From Anaerolineales bacterium (lineage in GTDB: Bacteria > Chloroflexota > Anaerolineae > 4572-78 > J111): a DNA stretch of 64,000 nt. The notes under the pieces are model-generated. The model was given only the letters and a program-made list of their open reading frames with translations. It had not been told where the DNA came from and made no database searches. The DNA is taken from positions 124,001-188,000 of the forward strand of contig JACKAU010000014.1 of NCBI GenBank assembly GCA_020634855.1, read 5' to 3'. The position numbers and the translations under genes are program-made. Positions 34,879 to 43,711 of this stretch are shown one piece after another (position 1 is the stretch's first letter; the number at the start of each line of letters is the position of its first letter).

Positions 34879-35499
34879 CTATTCTTCGACGGGTTCATCC
34901 TCTTCGAGAGTTTCATCTGCTTCAACTGTTTCAGCTTCAGCTTCCAATAACACTTCGGCTGCTGCTTCCTCCAAAACGGCATCGACTTCATCAGCTTCAA
35001 TCCCGGCCGCTGCTGCTTCGGCTGCGCTCAGACGTTCTCGTTCCAGGATACCCCCCAGCGGTAAAACCTCAACCTGAATGGTGGTCGATAGATCGATCAT
35101 CAATTTAACCGTAACATCTTGCAGCCCCAAGGTGCGGATCGGTTCGGCCAGCGCCACCTTTCGCTTATCGATTTCAATGCCGGTTTTCTCCAGGATGGCG
35201 TCCGCAATATCACTCGATGTTACGGAACCATAGAGTTTGCCGGTTTCACCTGCCCGACGTTCAAACATCAACTGTATATCCGAAATTTGATTAGAGATGG
35301 CTTGCGCGTCTTCTCTTTCTTGGGCTCGAACTTTTTCAGCCGCTTTGCGAATGGTTTCCGCCTGCTTGAGCGCACCGGGTGTCGCTAAAATTGCCAAATT
35401 TTGCGGCAAAAGATAGTTACGGCCATACCCATTTTTAACTTCCTTTACATCGCCGGCATAGCCTAAGTTGTCGACGTCTTCTATCAATAATACCTTCAT
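34879..35499 (-). CDS. rplI: 50S ribosomal protein L9 with an acidic C-terminal extension
   Basis: 206 residues from the ATG at 35499 (GGAG eight bases upstream; the adjacent in-frame GTG is less likely). The N-terminal rRNA-binding domain MKVLLIEDVDNLGYAGDVKE and NGYGRNYLLPQNLA is typical, then the connecting helix and C-terminal domain (LYGSVTSSDIADAI). Normal L9 has about 150 residues; here about 50 more residues follow, almost all Glu, Ala, Asp, Leu and Val, forming an acidic tail. L9 binds 23S rRNA near the L1 stalk and affects reading-frame fidelity. It stands apart from rpsF/rpsR, its usual neighbours. Confidence 0.95.
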   Translation of the reverse strand: MKVLLIEDVDNLGYAGDVKEVKNGYGRNYLLPQNLAILATPGALKQAETIRKAAEKVRAQEREDAQAISNQISDIQLMFERRAGETGKLYGSVTSSDIADAILEKTGIEIDKRKVALAEPIRTLGLQDVTVKLMIDLSTTIQVEVLPLGGILERERLSAAEAAAAGIEADEVDAVLEEAAAEVLLEAEAETVEADETLEEDEPVEE

Positions 35500-35720
35500 C
35501 ACTTTTTCTCCGGTAAGTAAAAATCAATGCGAGATAACTTATCAAGGCCGATAAAGCCTGATTTTCTCTAAAATACACAAAAATTAAGTATACTCCAAAC
35601 CCAGGTGAAACACAAAAAAAGAGCCAAGTCATCATAACCTGGCACTTTTTACGCAAGTAAGACAAACTTAACGTTGTCCTACCAAAGCCTCTACGGGTTA
35701 AGAAGATACCGCAAAAGAAA

Positions 35721-37139
35721 CTAGAATAGTCTGGCCCCAAATATATTGGCCGGCAGATGGAGACCGGACGCCTCGATTTGATCGATGAATTTGGGCCGAA
35801 TGCCGGTTGCTTTGAGCCGACCCACAATAACGCCGTTTTCAATACCTTGTTGCTCAAAGGCGAAGATATCAGACATAACGATGACATCGCCTTCCATGCC
35901 CTGCACCTCGGTGACATTGACGATTTTCCGACTCCCGTCACGCATCCGAGATTGGTGGACGATCAGATCAACGGCTGAAGCGATCTGCTCACGAATGGCC
36001 CGAATGGGCAGATCCATACCGGCCATCAGACACATCGTTTCCAAACGAGACAGGGTATCACGCGGGCTGTTGGCGTGGGCGGTGGTCAAGCTGCCTTCGT
36101 GACCGGTGTTCATCGCCTGCAACATATCCAACGTTTCGCCGCTACGACACTCCCCAACCACAATCCGGTCGGGCCGCATCCGCAGGGTGTTGACCACCAA
36201 ATCGCGAATAGTTACCTCACCTTTACCTTCGATGTTGGGCGGGCGCGACTCCAACGTGACGACGTGCTCCTGGCGTAACTGCAATTCTGCCGCGTTTTCG
36301 ACTGTAATAATCCGCTCGTCGGTGGGGATGAATGAGGACAAAATATTGAGCAGCGTTGTTTTACCTGAACCGGTACCGCCTGAAACGACCACGTTCAATC
36401 GGGCGATAACACAAGCTTTCAGAAACTCGGCTACTTCGGCCGTAATCGAACCAAAGCGGACCAAATCGTCAATGGTCAACGGATCTTTTTCAAACTTGCG
36501 GATGGTCAAGGTGGGACCGTTGAGCGCCAGAGGAGGGATAATCGCATTCACCCGCGAGCCATCGGGCAAACGAGCGTCAACCAGCGGCGAACTCTCGTCG
36601 ATGCGCCGGCCCAGCGGCGACACAATCCGATCAATGACCTTCAGAACGTGCTCGTTACTCTCAAATTGAACGCGACTCGCTACAATTTTACCTTTTCGTT
36701 CAACAAACACCTTCTCCGGACCATTGACCATAATTTCACTAATGGTTTCATCCGCCAGCAGCGGTTCCAGCGGGCCGAAACCCAGTATCTCGGCCACAAT
36801 ACTCTCAAACAACCGTTCTCGCTCGGTTCGGCTAAGGATCAGGTTCTCCTGAGTCAGGATTTGTTCAAACATATCTTGAATGGTACGTCGAACCTCATCT
36901 GTTTGAGATATATCCATTTGGGGATCGAGTTCAGAAATGAGCCGATCTTGAATACGCTCTTTTAACTCGCGGAATGCATCCCTTTGGGCATTGCGCGGCG
37001 CGCCGCGCACTTCTTTGCCGGTTCGGTTGGGGGTTCGAAAATTTCTTTCCGGAAAACGGGGCTGCACCGGCGATTTACCGGGCGTGGCGTTGGAATCAGA
37101 TTCACTCGTGTTCTTCTTGATCCGCTGCATCAAAGACAT
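35721..37139 (-). CDS. CpaF/TadA-type secretion ATPase
   Basis: 472 residues; start behind GAGGAGGG. An N-terminal helical domain (about 50-190) precedes a RecA-like domain with Walker A VVSGGTGSGKTTLLNILSSF, the Asp box region PTDERIITVENAAELQL, Walker B-like PDRIVVGECRSGE and the His box HEGSLTTAHANSPRD. It belongs to the type II/IV secretion ATPases that power tight-adherence (Flp) pili or related machines. The usual partners TadB and TadC are not next to it; the next genes upstream encode a secreted repeat protein. It may act with machinery elsewhere in the genome or in another membrane process. Confidence 0.9.
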   Translation of the reverse strand: MSLMQRIKKNTSESDSNATPGKSPVQPRFPERNFRTPNRTGKEVRGAPRNAQRDAFRELKERIQDRLISELDPQMDISQTDEVRRTIQDMFEQILTQENLILSRTERERLFESIVAEILGFGPLEPLLADETISEIMVNGPEKVFVERKGKIVASRVQFESNEHVLKVIDRIVSPLGRRIDESSPLVDARLPDGSRVNAIIPPLALNGPTLTIRKFEKDPLTIDDLVRFGSITAEVAEFLKACVIARLNVVVSGGTGSGKTTLLNILSSFIPTDERIITVENAAELQLRQEHVVTLESRPPNIEGKGEVTIRDLVVNTLRMRPDRIVVGECRSGETLDMLQAMNTGHEGSLTTAHANSPRDTLSRLETMCLMAGMDLPIRAIREQIASAVDLIVHQSRMRDGSRKIVNVTEVQGMEGDVIVMSDIFAFEQQGIENGVIVGRLKATGIRPKFIDQIEASGLHLPANIFGARLF

Positions 37140-37413
37140 ATAAATCCCTCCTCAAGGTCCTTTATCTTTTTGATGAATTTGTCAGCTATACACTTACAAG
37201 CCTATATACCTAATAAACCGGTTCATACTGGGTCGGTGTAAACCAGGTTGCGACGTGGGTTAACTTTTTAAGTTTACGGATTCTGGTTGAAAAAGGGGAA
37301 TACCAAGTGAGGTATCTAAATCGGTTTATATATTATAATGGATTTTTTCAAAAGTGGTAGTGTTAGAATCTTTTTTGGTGATGGCCCTTTCGGGCCGTCA
37401 CCAAAAACCCATC
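37140..37413. other. gap between cpaF-like gene and secreted repeat protein
   Basis: 274 bp, AT-rich in the middle. A hairpin-like ttttggtgatggcccttt then gggccgtcaccaaaaac near 37373-37409 could terminate the secreted-protein transcript on the minus strand. No ORF is supported. Confidence 0.45.
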
Positions 37414-38553
37414 TTAATTCTGATAGACGCTTAACACATCGCCGGCCACGTTAACGGCGACGCTTAATTCCACCCCCTGATCAGGCAACAACTCGACCGT
37501 GCCGGTAGTTGCGACATAGGGACGGCTAGCCGTGAAGCTATAACTACCGGCCGGCAGATCGATGGTTAATTCATCGTTGTTGGGGATGGTATATTCCCGG
37601 CCGTCAATAGTGAAGGTTAACGCCTCACCCGCATAGTTCTTAACAAGCAAACCCGGCTCAACCGCAGCCGCGTCATTGACTACCGGCTCAGCGGGAGCGG
37701 CGTCTTCAGCCGGCGCCGGCGAGGAGGTGTCAACCGGGGCGGCCGGTTCGATCACGGCCGTAGCCTGAGCCGTTAAATCTTCTTGAGCCACCGTCATGGT
37801 AACGGGCAGTAGAAAGTCATACTTCTCACCCACATCATACTTTCGCTCCTCGCGAACGCCGGTGAAACTCAATCCGGTCACCTGCCCGGCGGCCACGTTA
37901 AGGGGGCCATTAAGGCTACCGCCCGGTACGCTGGCCGTGTAGGTATAATCGCCGGGAGCGACATCAATTTGCAACCGGCCAGAAATATCGCCGGCCGATG
38001 GCGCTACCTTGAACAGTTCACCGTTCAGGTCCACCGTCAACTCATCACCGATATAGTTGATCCAGACAATACTCCCCTGGCCGGCCGCCGCAACCGCCGG
38101 CTGCCAAGTATCGACCGGCGGTGTGTCAGCCGCCGGTTCAACGTTTGGATCGAAATCAAACACATCAACAATATCTTTAGGTTTAGCCAACAAGATGCCA
38201 TCAGGACCAATCGCGGGAGCGGTTTGATCCAGCCGAGCAGCTTTAGCGATAAACCCTCCAGGTGATAGCGTAAACTCTCCGGCCTTACCGATAACACCGG
38301 GTACGTTGGCGGCAAACTTGTACTCGCCGGGATTCAGTTGCAGCGTGAGCCGACCGCCGTCAGGGACCGTATCTGTGCCAGGCACTGTGTAGGTCACATC
38401 ATCAAGGTCGAGGAACAACTCCTGACCAATGTAGTTAATGAAAACAAAGTTATCTACCGACTCCTGGGCCTGGGTTTGAGACCCAAAAAACGCAAACATT
38501 AGCCCAACAGCGGCTAACACACCGAAAGCCATTGTAACCATCTTTTTAAACAT
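37414..38553 (-). CDS. secreted protein with three tandem beta-rich repeats, function unknown
   Basis: 379 residues. A signal peptide (VTMAFGVLAAVGLMFAFFGS, likely cleaved after TQAQA-like TQAQ) is followed by three related repeats of about 75-100 residues: FVFINYIGQELFLDLDDVTY then GEYKFAANVPG; IVWINYIGDELTVDLNGELF then GDYTYTASVPG; LLVKNYAGEALTFTIDGREY then GSYSFTASRP. The repeats share an aromatic NY-x-G start and a G-x-Y-x-(F/Y)-x-A end, suggesting small beta sandwiches. An Ala/Pro/Glu-rich linker separates repeats two and three. It is probably exported to the cell surface; I recognise no enzyme motif. Confidence 0.75.
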   Translation of the reverse strand: MFKKMVTMAFGVLAAVGLMFAFFGSQTQAQESVDNFVFINYIGQELFLDLDDVTYTVPGTDTVPDGGRLTLQLNPGEYKFAANVPGVIGKAGEFTLSPGGFIAKAARLDQTAPAIGPDGILLAKPKDIVDVFDFDPNVEPAADTPPVDTWQPAVAAAGQGSIVWINYIGDELTVDLNGELFKVAPSAGDISGRLQIDVAPGDYTYTASVPGGSLNGPLNVAAGQVTGLSFTGVREERKYDVGEKYDFLLPVTMTVAQEDLTAQATAVIEPAAPVDTSSPAPAEDAAPAEPVVNDAAAVEPGLLVKNYAGEALTFTIDGREYTIPNNDELTIDLPAGSYSFTASRPYVATTGTVELLPDQGVELSVAVNVAGDVLSVYQN

Positions 38554-38625
38554 CGTCTCACCTCATGTGATGCAATAAAAATTTAAAATAACAATTCACA
38601 ACAACTAATCATAATGGATTGAGCG

Positions 38626-38970
38626 CTAGCGGCTATACGGCTTACTCAAAAACCCGTTTTTGTGAAGCCAGTTTTCCAGGTCTCGATTGTTCGGTTCGGA
38701 GATCATCGGGCCGCGATCATAGCCTTTGATGGTATGTTCGGTTGGTCTGGGTAAAAAATCAGTGTGGGGGACATCTTCGCCGGGGTTGGTCAGGATTAGA
38801 GTGGGGACGCTGTAGCCGTTAGTCCACATTTTAAGCCGGGCAGCAACAGCCGGATCATCGTCGATACTGAGTTCGCGGTAGGGGATTTGATAACGCCTCA
38901 ATAAATCACGGGCCAGAGCGACGCCGGGGCAGTAGGAGTTACGCACGTACATGACGATATCTCGATTCAA
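38626..38970 (-). CDS. glutaredoxin-fold protein with atypical CPGV motif
   Basis: 114 residues from a TTG at 38970 preceded by AGGAGCAGCATC; the longer frame has a GTG without a ribosome binding site. It has the glutaredoxin start DIVMYVRNSYCPGVALARDL, the region YQIPYRELSIDDDP, and the cis-Pro motif YSVPTLIL. The redox motif is CPGV rather than CPYC or CGFS, so only a single Cys is available, fitting a monothiol role or loss of disulfide exchange. The C-terminal part is unusual (IKGYDRGPMISEPNNRDLEN). It lies in the same direction as the secreted protein and the LysM protein. Confidence 0.78.
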   Translation of the reverse strand: MNRDIVMYVRNSYCPGVALARDLLRRYQIPYRELSIDDDPAVAARLKMWTNGYSVPTLILTNPGEDVPHTDFLPRPTEHTIKGYDRGPMISEPNNRDLENWLHKNGFLSKPYSR

Positions 38971-39071
38971 GATGCTGCTCCTGAAGCTTGAATAATTCAC
39001 TCTAGATTATAGCACAGGCGCGTTAATTTTGAATTAGAAATCGATCAAGCCAGCGTAGTTAAACGTGTGGC

Positions 39072-40061
39072 TTACGAGGGTGGCACGGTATAAACCGAGA
39101 TTTCGTTACCTGCGGCGTCTCGTAAGATAATGGTCGTGCCGGGCGGCCAGGCGGCTTCACCCTGGTTGAGAAACAGATCACTGGGGGTGTTTTGTCCGGC
39201 GGAGGTGTGAACCCGAATACTACCACCACTAAATAGGAAGATATCAGGAAAAGTGAAATTAGCCAGGGATGAACCTTCCAGCCGCCAATCGAGCAAGCTG
39301 GTGCCGGCTCCTTGGTTGAGAATAACCACGGTCTCATCGGCCAGCGTGCCGGCTCCCAAAATTTGGGTAATCGATACATTGATTTCGTCGAATGGGGCCG
39401 GGGTTGAGGTTGACAGCGACGCAAGCGTATCACCTGACGGTGTGGCAGTATCGCTGGGGGTGGGCGAGGGGCCGACGGTCGCCGCCGGTTCCGGCGGCAC
39501 GTCAGCATCCTCCGGCAACGGGGTTGGTGGCTCAAACGGCAGAGGGGTTTCGGTGGGAATGGGAACCACGGTAAAGGTGGGAGTTCCGGTGGGCAAGCCT
39601 CCCACCGGGATCGTTAGCTCCTGACCGATTTGAATAAAGTCTTGGTTACTTAGGCCGTTGGCCGTCATCAAATCGAACAGCGATACGGAGAACTTATCGG
39701 CGATCAGGCTCAACGTGTCGCCCGCTTTAACCTCATAGACCAAAGTCTGGATCGGCGTACTTTGTGTCGGCACTACGGCAGCGGCGGTCTCCTCCAGGCT
39801 AACGGTAGCGGAGTCGCCGGTCTGGTTGACGGCTTCTGCGGTCAGATCACCGGCCGCAGCCGGGATAGCCACCGTCCCCGGCACAACCTCCCGGTTGGCA
39901 ATTAGCACCACGCCCACACTGATAATCAGCGAGACGACGGCATTGACTCCTATAATCAAAAGCAACTGACTTAACGGCAACCCTACGCCGGTCACCTGGC
40001 TATCAGCATAAGAGTCGTAATCGTCAAAATCCGGTTCCAGGTCGTACCTGGTATCATTCAT
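39072..40061 (-). CDS. membrane-anchored LysM protein with lamin-tail-like C-terminal domain
   Basis: 329 residues. A cytoplasmic acidic N-terminus is followed by one membrane helix (about 30-55, LLLIIGVNAVVSLIISVGVV). Outside come a LysM domain (about 108-155, YEVKAGDTLSLIADKFSVSL), a Pro/Thr-rich linker (about 160-220), and a C-terminal domain (about 225-329) with ILNQGAGTSLLDWRLEG and GQNTPSDLFLNQGEAAWPPG typical of lamin-tail/LTD beta domains. LysM binds glycan chains, so it is probably a surface scaffold protein. Similar LysM-plus-linker architectures recur in Chloroflexota (recalled). Confidence 0.85.
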   Translation of the reverse strand: MNDTRYDLEPDFDDYDSYADSQVTGVGLPLSQLLLIIGVNAVVSLIISVGVVLIANREVVPGTVAIPAAAGDLTAEAVNQTGDSATVSLEETAAAVVPTQSTPIQTLVYEVKAGDTLSLIADKFSVSLFDLMTANGLSNQDFIQIGQELTIPVGGLPTGTPTFTVVPIPTETPLPFEPPTPLPEDADVPPEPAATVGPSPTPSDTATPSGDTLASLSTSTPAPFDEINVSITQILGAGTLADETVVILNQGAGTSLLDWRLEGSSLANFTFPDIFLFSGGSIRVHTSAGQNTPSDLFLNQGEAAWPPGTTIILRDAAGNEISVYTVPPS

Positions 40062-40382
40062 TTCAACCGCCTTATGTCAAAAAATAGGCATATATAGTAT
40101 GAAAGAAAAAGATAACCCCAATATGTAGCCTTTGATATTATACTCCATCTTTATGGAACTGACAATGATTGCTCTGGGCGATTCTTTAATTTGACTCTTC
40201 GACGGCACAGAGTAGAATATCTAGGCGTAAAGACACATCAGGCGAGTAGAATTTCAAACGCTAATAAGGTGGACAGACAAAACTGAGCTTCGATACCGAG
40301 AAGGAAAATCTCGTGTTAGTTCGTCGTAAGAGGCATCGCTTTAGCGATGACCACGAACATTTATGTTCTGAGGAGAAGCACT
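40062..40382. other. divergent intergenic region between LysM protein and padR
   Basis: 321 bp without a gene. A hairpin catcgct-tt-agcgatg (40333-40348) lies about 35 bp before the padR start, over the likely leader. Promoters for both directions are expected, but no near-consensus pair is clear. Confidence 0.45.
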
Positions 40383-40712
40383 ATGGCTAAATTGGATATG
40401 AGAACAGGTAGTACGGCTGTCATGGTTTTGAAGTTGTTATCGGAAAAATCAATGTATGGCTATCAAATTGTCAAAGAGTTACAAGCTCGCAGCGAGGGCT
40501 ATTTCAGCCTGGAGCAGGGCACGCTTTATCCGGCCCTACACCGGTTGGAAAATGACGGCCTGGTCGAGAGTCGCTGGGAAGTAGTTGAGGATGGCCCCTC
40601 CCGCAAATATTACTATATTACCGACAAAGGTGAAGCTGAGCTTAAAAAATCGGTCCGGCAGTGGAGCGATTTTTCCCGAAACCTGCTAAAATTATTAGAC
40701 GATACCGCCTAG
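40383..40712 (+). CDS. PadR-family transcriptional regulator
   Basis: 109 residues from the ATG at 40383 with GAGGAGAAGCACT upstream; the longer frame is discarded. Winged helix-turn-helix with the PadR hallmarks MYGYQIVKELQARSEGYFSL and EQGTLYPALHRLENDGLVES, then RKYYYITDKGEAELKK. Short PadR proteins of this kind often pair with a HAAS-domain membrane protein encoded next, as here, and control it. The ligand is unknown. Confidence 0.93.
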   Translation: MAKLDMRTGSTAVMVLKLLSEKSMYGYQIVKELQARSEGYFSLEQGTLYPALHRLENDGLVESRWEVVEDGPSRKYYYITDKGEAELKKSVRQWSDFSRNLLKLLDDTA

Positions 40713-40846
40713 ACTGTCAATTTGACCTATGTCAATTGATCAACTCGTTTCTTAAATTAGGCCAAAACGGCTAATTTCAACTCGCCACTTAGCGGTGTCA
40801 TTTTAACCGATTCGTTGGTAAAGTAGCCTTGGAGAAACACCAGCTA

Positions 40847-41785
40847 ATGTCAGCCATAAAAGCGTATCTGGACGAACTTAAAAAGTCTCTCCCACGCCAC
40901 CTCCAGCAAGAAGCGGAGGCCGAAGTCTATTCGCACCTTGAAGCGTTGACACAGGAATTTCAGCAGACAGGCTTACCGCGCCTGACCGCCGAAGCGAAAG
41001 CAGTGCAGCATTTTGGCTCACCGCATACCATTGGCAGTGCTTGGCGTCGCGCCGCCGGGGTGGTCGATTGGTCCGACATCTTATTGGCCGCCTTGCCTAT
41101 TTTAGGTATTACCGGTATGGGCTGGACCCTGGTCGGCCAATATATCCCGCTAAGTATTTATCTGGTCTTGTTTGGACTAGGAGCCGGCCTGGCCTGGTGG
41201 CGAGACTGGCCAACCTGGTGGTACGCTTGGTTGGGCTGGCTTTTTCTGGCCGTACTCATCGTGCCGCCGACACCGTGGATGTTTATTATTACGTTTCCCA
41301 TTATTGTCACCCTCTTGGCTATCGATAGCTGGCAGTACGCCACCCTGATGACCCTGCCCTTTACAACCTATCTAGCGTTTGCCACCTTAATCGAGCGCCA
41401 TCAGTTAGTGACCACCGGTTGGGGACCGGGCAACCTCTATCCAAGCAATATGATTTGGCTGGAAACCGCTTTTTCTATTCTATGGATCGTTATCTTAGCC
41501 GCCAGCCTACGGGCGGCTCGCCCCACCAGACGAGGCGTCTACCTGGTGGCCGGGTTGATCGGAACCCAGACCATCTACATCGGCGCGGTTGTGCTAATGC
41601 TGTTGGTCGGGAAGTTGATGCCCGGCTACTTTATCACCACATTAACCACTCACGAAATTATGTTTGTCAAGCTGCCGGTTGGTCTGCTGACGGTGGGGTT
41701 AACCCTTTATCCCCTTTTCGTATGGTTGATCGCCCGCTGGCTGCGGCAGAGCGGTCCCCACATTGACTCCCATCGTACCACTTGA
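40847..41785 (+). CDS. HAAS-domain (DUF1700-like) multi-pass membrane protein
   Basis: About 312 residues from the ATG at 40847; a TTG at 40829 would add six residues. The N-terminal helical domain (about 1-75: AIKAYLDELKKSLPRHLQQE, AEVYSHLEAL, AVQHFGSPHTIGSAW) matches the HAAS signalling domain usually paired with PadR. It is followed by about seven hydrophobic helices. Function is unknown in the family beyond being a putative signal-linked membrane protein. The next gene overlaps or abuts its end, indicating an operon padR-HAAS-phosphatase. Confidence 0.82.
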   Translation: MSAIKAYLDELKKSLPRHLQQEAEAEVYSHLEALTQEFQQTGLPRLTAEAKAVQHFGSPHTIGSAWRRAAGVVDWSDILLAALPILGITGMGWTLVGQYIPLSIYLVLFGLGAGLAWWRDWPTWWYAWLGWLFLAVLIVPPTPWMFIITFPIIVTLLAIDSWQYATLMTLPFTTYLAFATLIERHQLVTTGWGPGNLYPSNMIWLETAFSILWIVILAASLRAARPTRRGVYLVAGLIGTQTIYIGAVVLMLLVGKLMPGYFITTLTTHEIMFVKLPVGLLTVGLTLYPLFVWLIARWLRQSGPHIDSHRTT

Positions 41786-41837
41786 GACGGTATCCCCCTT
41801 CAAATTAAACCTTGCCGAAAAAGGACATCAAGTAGCC

Positions 41838-42839
41838 ATGATAAATCTTCATGCTGTACTCGTAAAAAAAGCTGCCGGCCTAATCATCTATTTCTTTTGG
41901 TTAGGGTTATGGCTGTTTGGGATTGGCTTGATTTTATGGTATCCCCTGCGCTGGTGGCCGGGCGACAAACTGTTGCCCGTGCAACTGATTAACTACTTTA
42001 TGCCCTGGCTGCTGTTAGCTTTGATCCCGGCCTTGATTATCGCCGGGTTAGCCAACCGGCAGTGGCTGGCCGCTCTGCTGGCTCTGCCCACTGCTTTCAT
42101 TATCTTTAGTTATGCTCCACTCTTCCTACCGCGGTCCCACCTGGTCTTGGCCGATAGTGGACGAATAAAAGTGATGAGTTACAATATCTGGGGCAGGAAT
42201 CATAACATTCGGGACGTAGCTAAAATTATTTACCAAGAGCAACCGGATATAATACTACTACAAGAAGTGTACAGCCACCTGTCCGACTCAGTTGTAGAAG
42301 AGCTGAATAAACTTTACCCTAATCAAGAACTGTATTACACCTTCACCCCCGGAGCGGGACAAGGTATTGTCAGTCGTTTTCCTCTAACGCCGCTGGGGAT
42401 ATCCTACGAACAGGGACGCGCCCAAAAGGCCATCATTCATACCCCCAACGGTGATATCTTAGTTTGGAATGTCCATCTCAAGCAGCCTCGTTATTGGTCA
42501 AGCCAGTATGACCAAGTGGTTCTTTTGGAAAAGGCCATTGCGGCTGTAGATCAACCCCTTATCGTCGGCGGCGATTTCAACACAACCGACCAATCTGAAA
42601 TATACAAAATGATCGATCGACATTTGGACAACTCGCACTGGGAAGCCGGTTGGGGCTTTGGTTTCACCTTCCCCTCCCAGGATCATCCGGTGAAGGGGCT
42701 ACTCATCCCGGCACCACTAGTCCGGATCGATCACATTTTTCACAGTAGCCACTTTTATACCTATGACGCCAAAACATTGTCAACCAACGGCGGATCGGAT
42801 CACTTTCCGATAGTGGCTGATTTGTCGCTAACCAGGTAA
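41838..42839 (+). CDS. membrane-anchored endonuclease/exonuclease/phosphatase family protein
   Basis: About 333 residues from the ATG at 41838; a TTG at 41763 overlapping the previous gene is an alternative. Three N-terminal membrane helices (about 15-100) precede the EEP domain: KVMSYNIWGRNHN, DIILLQEVYSH (catalytic Glu), GGDFNTTDQS, and the terminal SDHFPIVADL His/Asp. This fold cleaves phosphodiester or phosphomonoester bonds of nucleic acids, phosphoinositides or sphingolipids. The placement of the catalytic domain after an odd number of helices would put it outside the membrane, so an extracellular nuclease or lipid phosphodiesterase is likely. The metallophosphoesterase gene follows by 14 bp. 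Confidence 0.87.
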   Translation: MINLHAVLVKKAAGLIIYFFWLGLWLFGIGLILWYPLRWWPGDKLLPVQLINYFMPWLLLALIPALIIAGLANRQWLAALLALPTAFIIFSYAPLFLPRSHLVLADSGRIKVMSYNIWGRNHNIRDVAKIIYQEQPDIILLQEVYSHLSDSVVEELNKLYPNQELYYTFTPGAGQGIVSRFPLTPLGISYEQGRAQKAIIHTPNGDILVWNVHLKQPRYWSSQYDQVVLLEKAIAAVDQPLIVGGDFNTTDQSEIYKMIDRHLDNSHWEAGWGFGFTFPSQDHPVKGLLIPAPLVRIDHIFHSSHFYTYDAKTLSTNGGSDHFPIVADLSLTR

Positions 42840-42853
42840 CAGGATTTAGCTTT

Positions 42854-43708
42854 ATGAGAATTGACCGACGTACCTTTCTCAAAGGCGCAGCCGGATTAAC
42901 CGCTGCCACCTGTCTAACCGGCGCCGCCGGCGTAACCGGCTACCAATACGCCACCCACATCGAGACAACTTGGTTGTCTGTTGAACACCTTCAAGTTCCC
43001 ATCAAGAACCTACCCGCTTCGCTAGAAGGCTTCAAAATCGTCCAACTCAGCGATATCCACCTTCACCCATTTACCCAAATCGAGTTTGTTAAAGAGGTGG
43101 TTACGGCGGCCAACCAGTTGCAGCCGGATCTGGTCGCCTTAACCGGTGACTTTGTACTCGAAACCGCCGATTCAATCTTTGAACTGGCCCCAGTTCTGGC
43201 GGACCTCAACCCTAGGCACGGTATCTTTGCCGTGTTAGGCAATCACGATATCTGGACCGATGATCGCACCGTTCGCGCCGGTTTAGAGGCAGCGGGGTTA
43301 ACGGTCTTACGTAATGAAGGCGTGGCTTTGGGCATCGGCAAAGGGCAGTTTTACGTGGCCGGCGTCGACGACGGCTGGAGCGGCCGGCCCGATCTGGCGC
43401 TCGCCCTCGATGGGCATCCCGGCGACGTCCCCACCCTACTCTTGGCCCACGAGCCGGACCTGGCCGACCGATTTGCCGTCGACCGGCGGGTCTCGCTGCA
43501 ACTGTCCGGCCATACCCACGGCGGTCAGGTGCGCTTGCCGGGCAAAGGTCCGCTGGTGTTGCCGCGCTTGGGACATAAATATGAGATGGGGCTCTACCGG
43601 GTGGCGGACATGTGGGTTTACACCAATCGCGGCGTGGGCGTTATCGGCCCACCGATTCGGTTCAACTGCCGGCCCGAGGTTACCGAAATCACGCTCGTTG
43701 GCGCTTGA
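42854..43708 (+). CDS. Tat-exported metallophosphoesterase
   Basis: 284 residues. The N-terminus DRRTFLKGAAGLTAATCL is a twin-arginine signal, so the folded enzyme is exported. The calcineurin-like metal motifs are complete: QLSDIHLHP, ALTGDFV, AVLGNHDIW and SGHTHGGQVRLPG. It resembles the YkuE/YaeI group of membrane-linked phosphodiesterases, some of which act on lipid A precursors or cell-wall nucleotides. It is co-transcribed with an exported EEP-family phosphatase, so the pair may scavenge phosphate or nucleotides outside the cell (inference). Confidence 0.92.
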   Translation: MRIDRRTFLKGAAGLTAATCLTGAAGVTGYQYATHIETTWLSVEHLQVPIKNLPASLEGFKIVQLSDIHLHPFTQIEFVKEVVTAANQLQPDLVALTGDFVLETADSIFELAPVLADLNPRHGIFAVLGNHDIWTDDRTVRAGLEAAGLTVLRNEGVALGIGKGQFYVAGVDDGWSGRPDLALALDGHPGDVPTLLLAHEPDLADRFAVDRRVSLQLSGHTHGGQVRLPGKGPLVLPRLGHKYEMGLYRVADMWVYTNRGVGVIGPPIRFNCRPEVTEITLVGA

Positions 43709-43711
43709 GGC

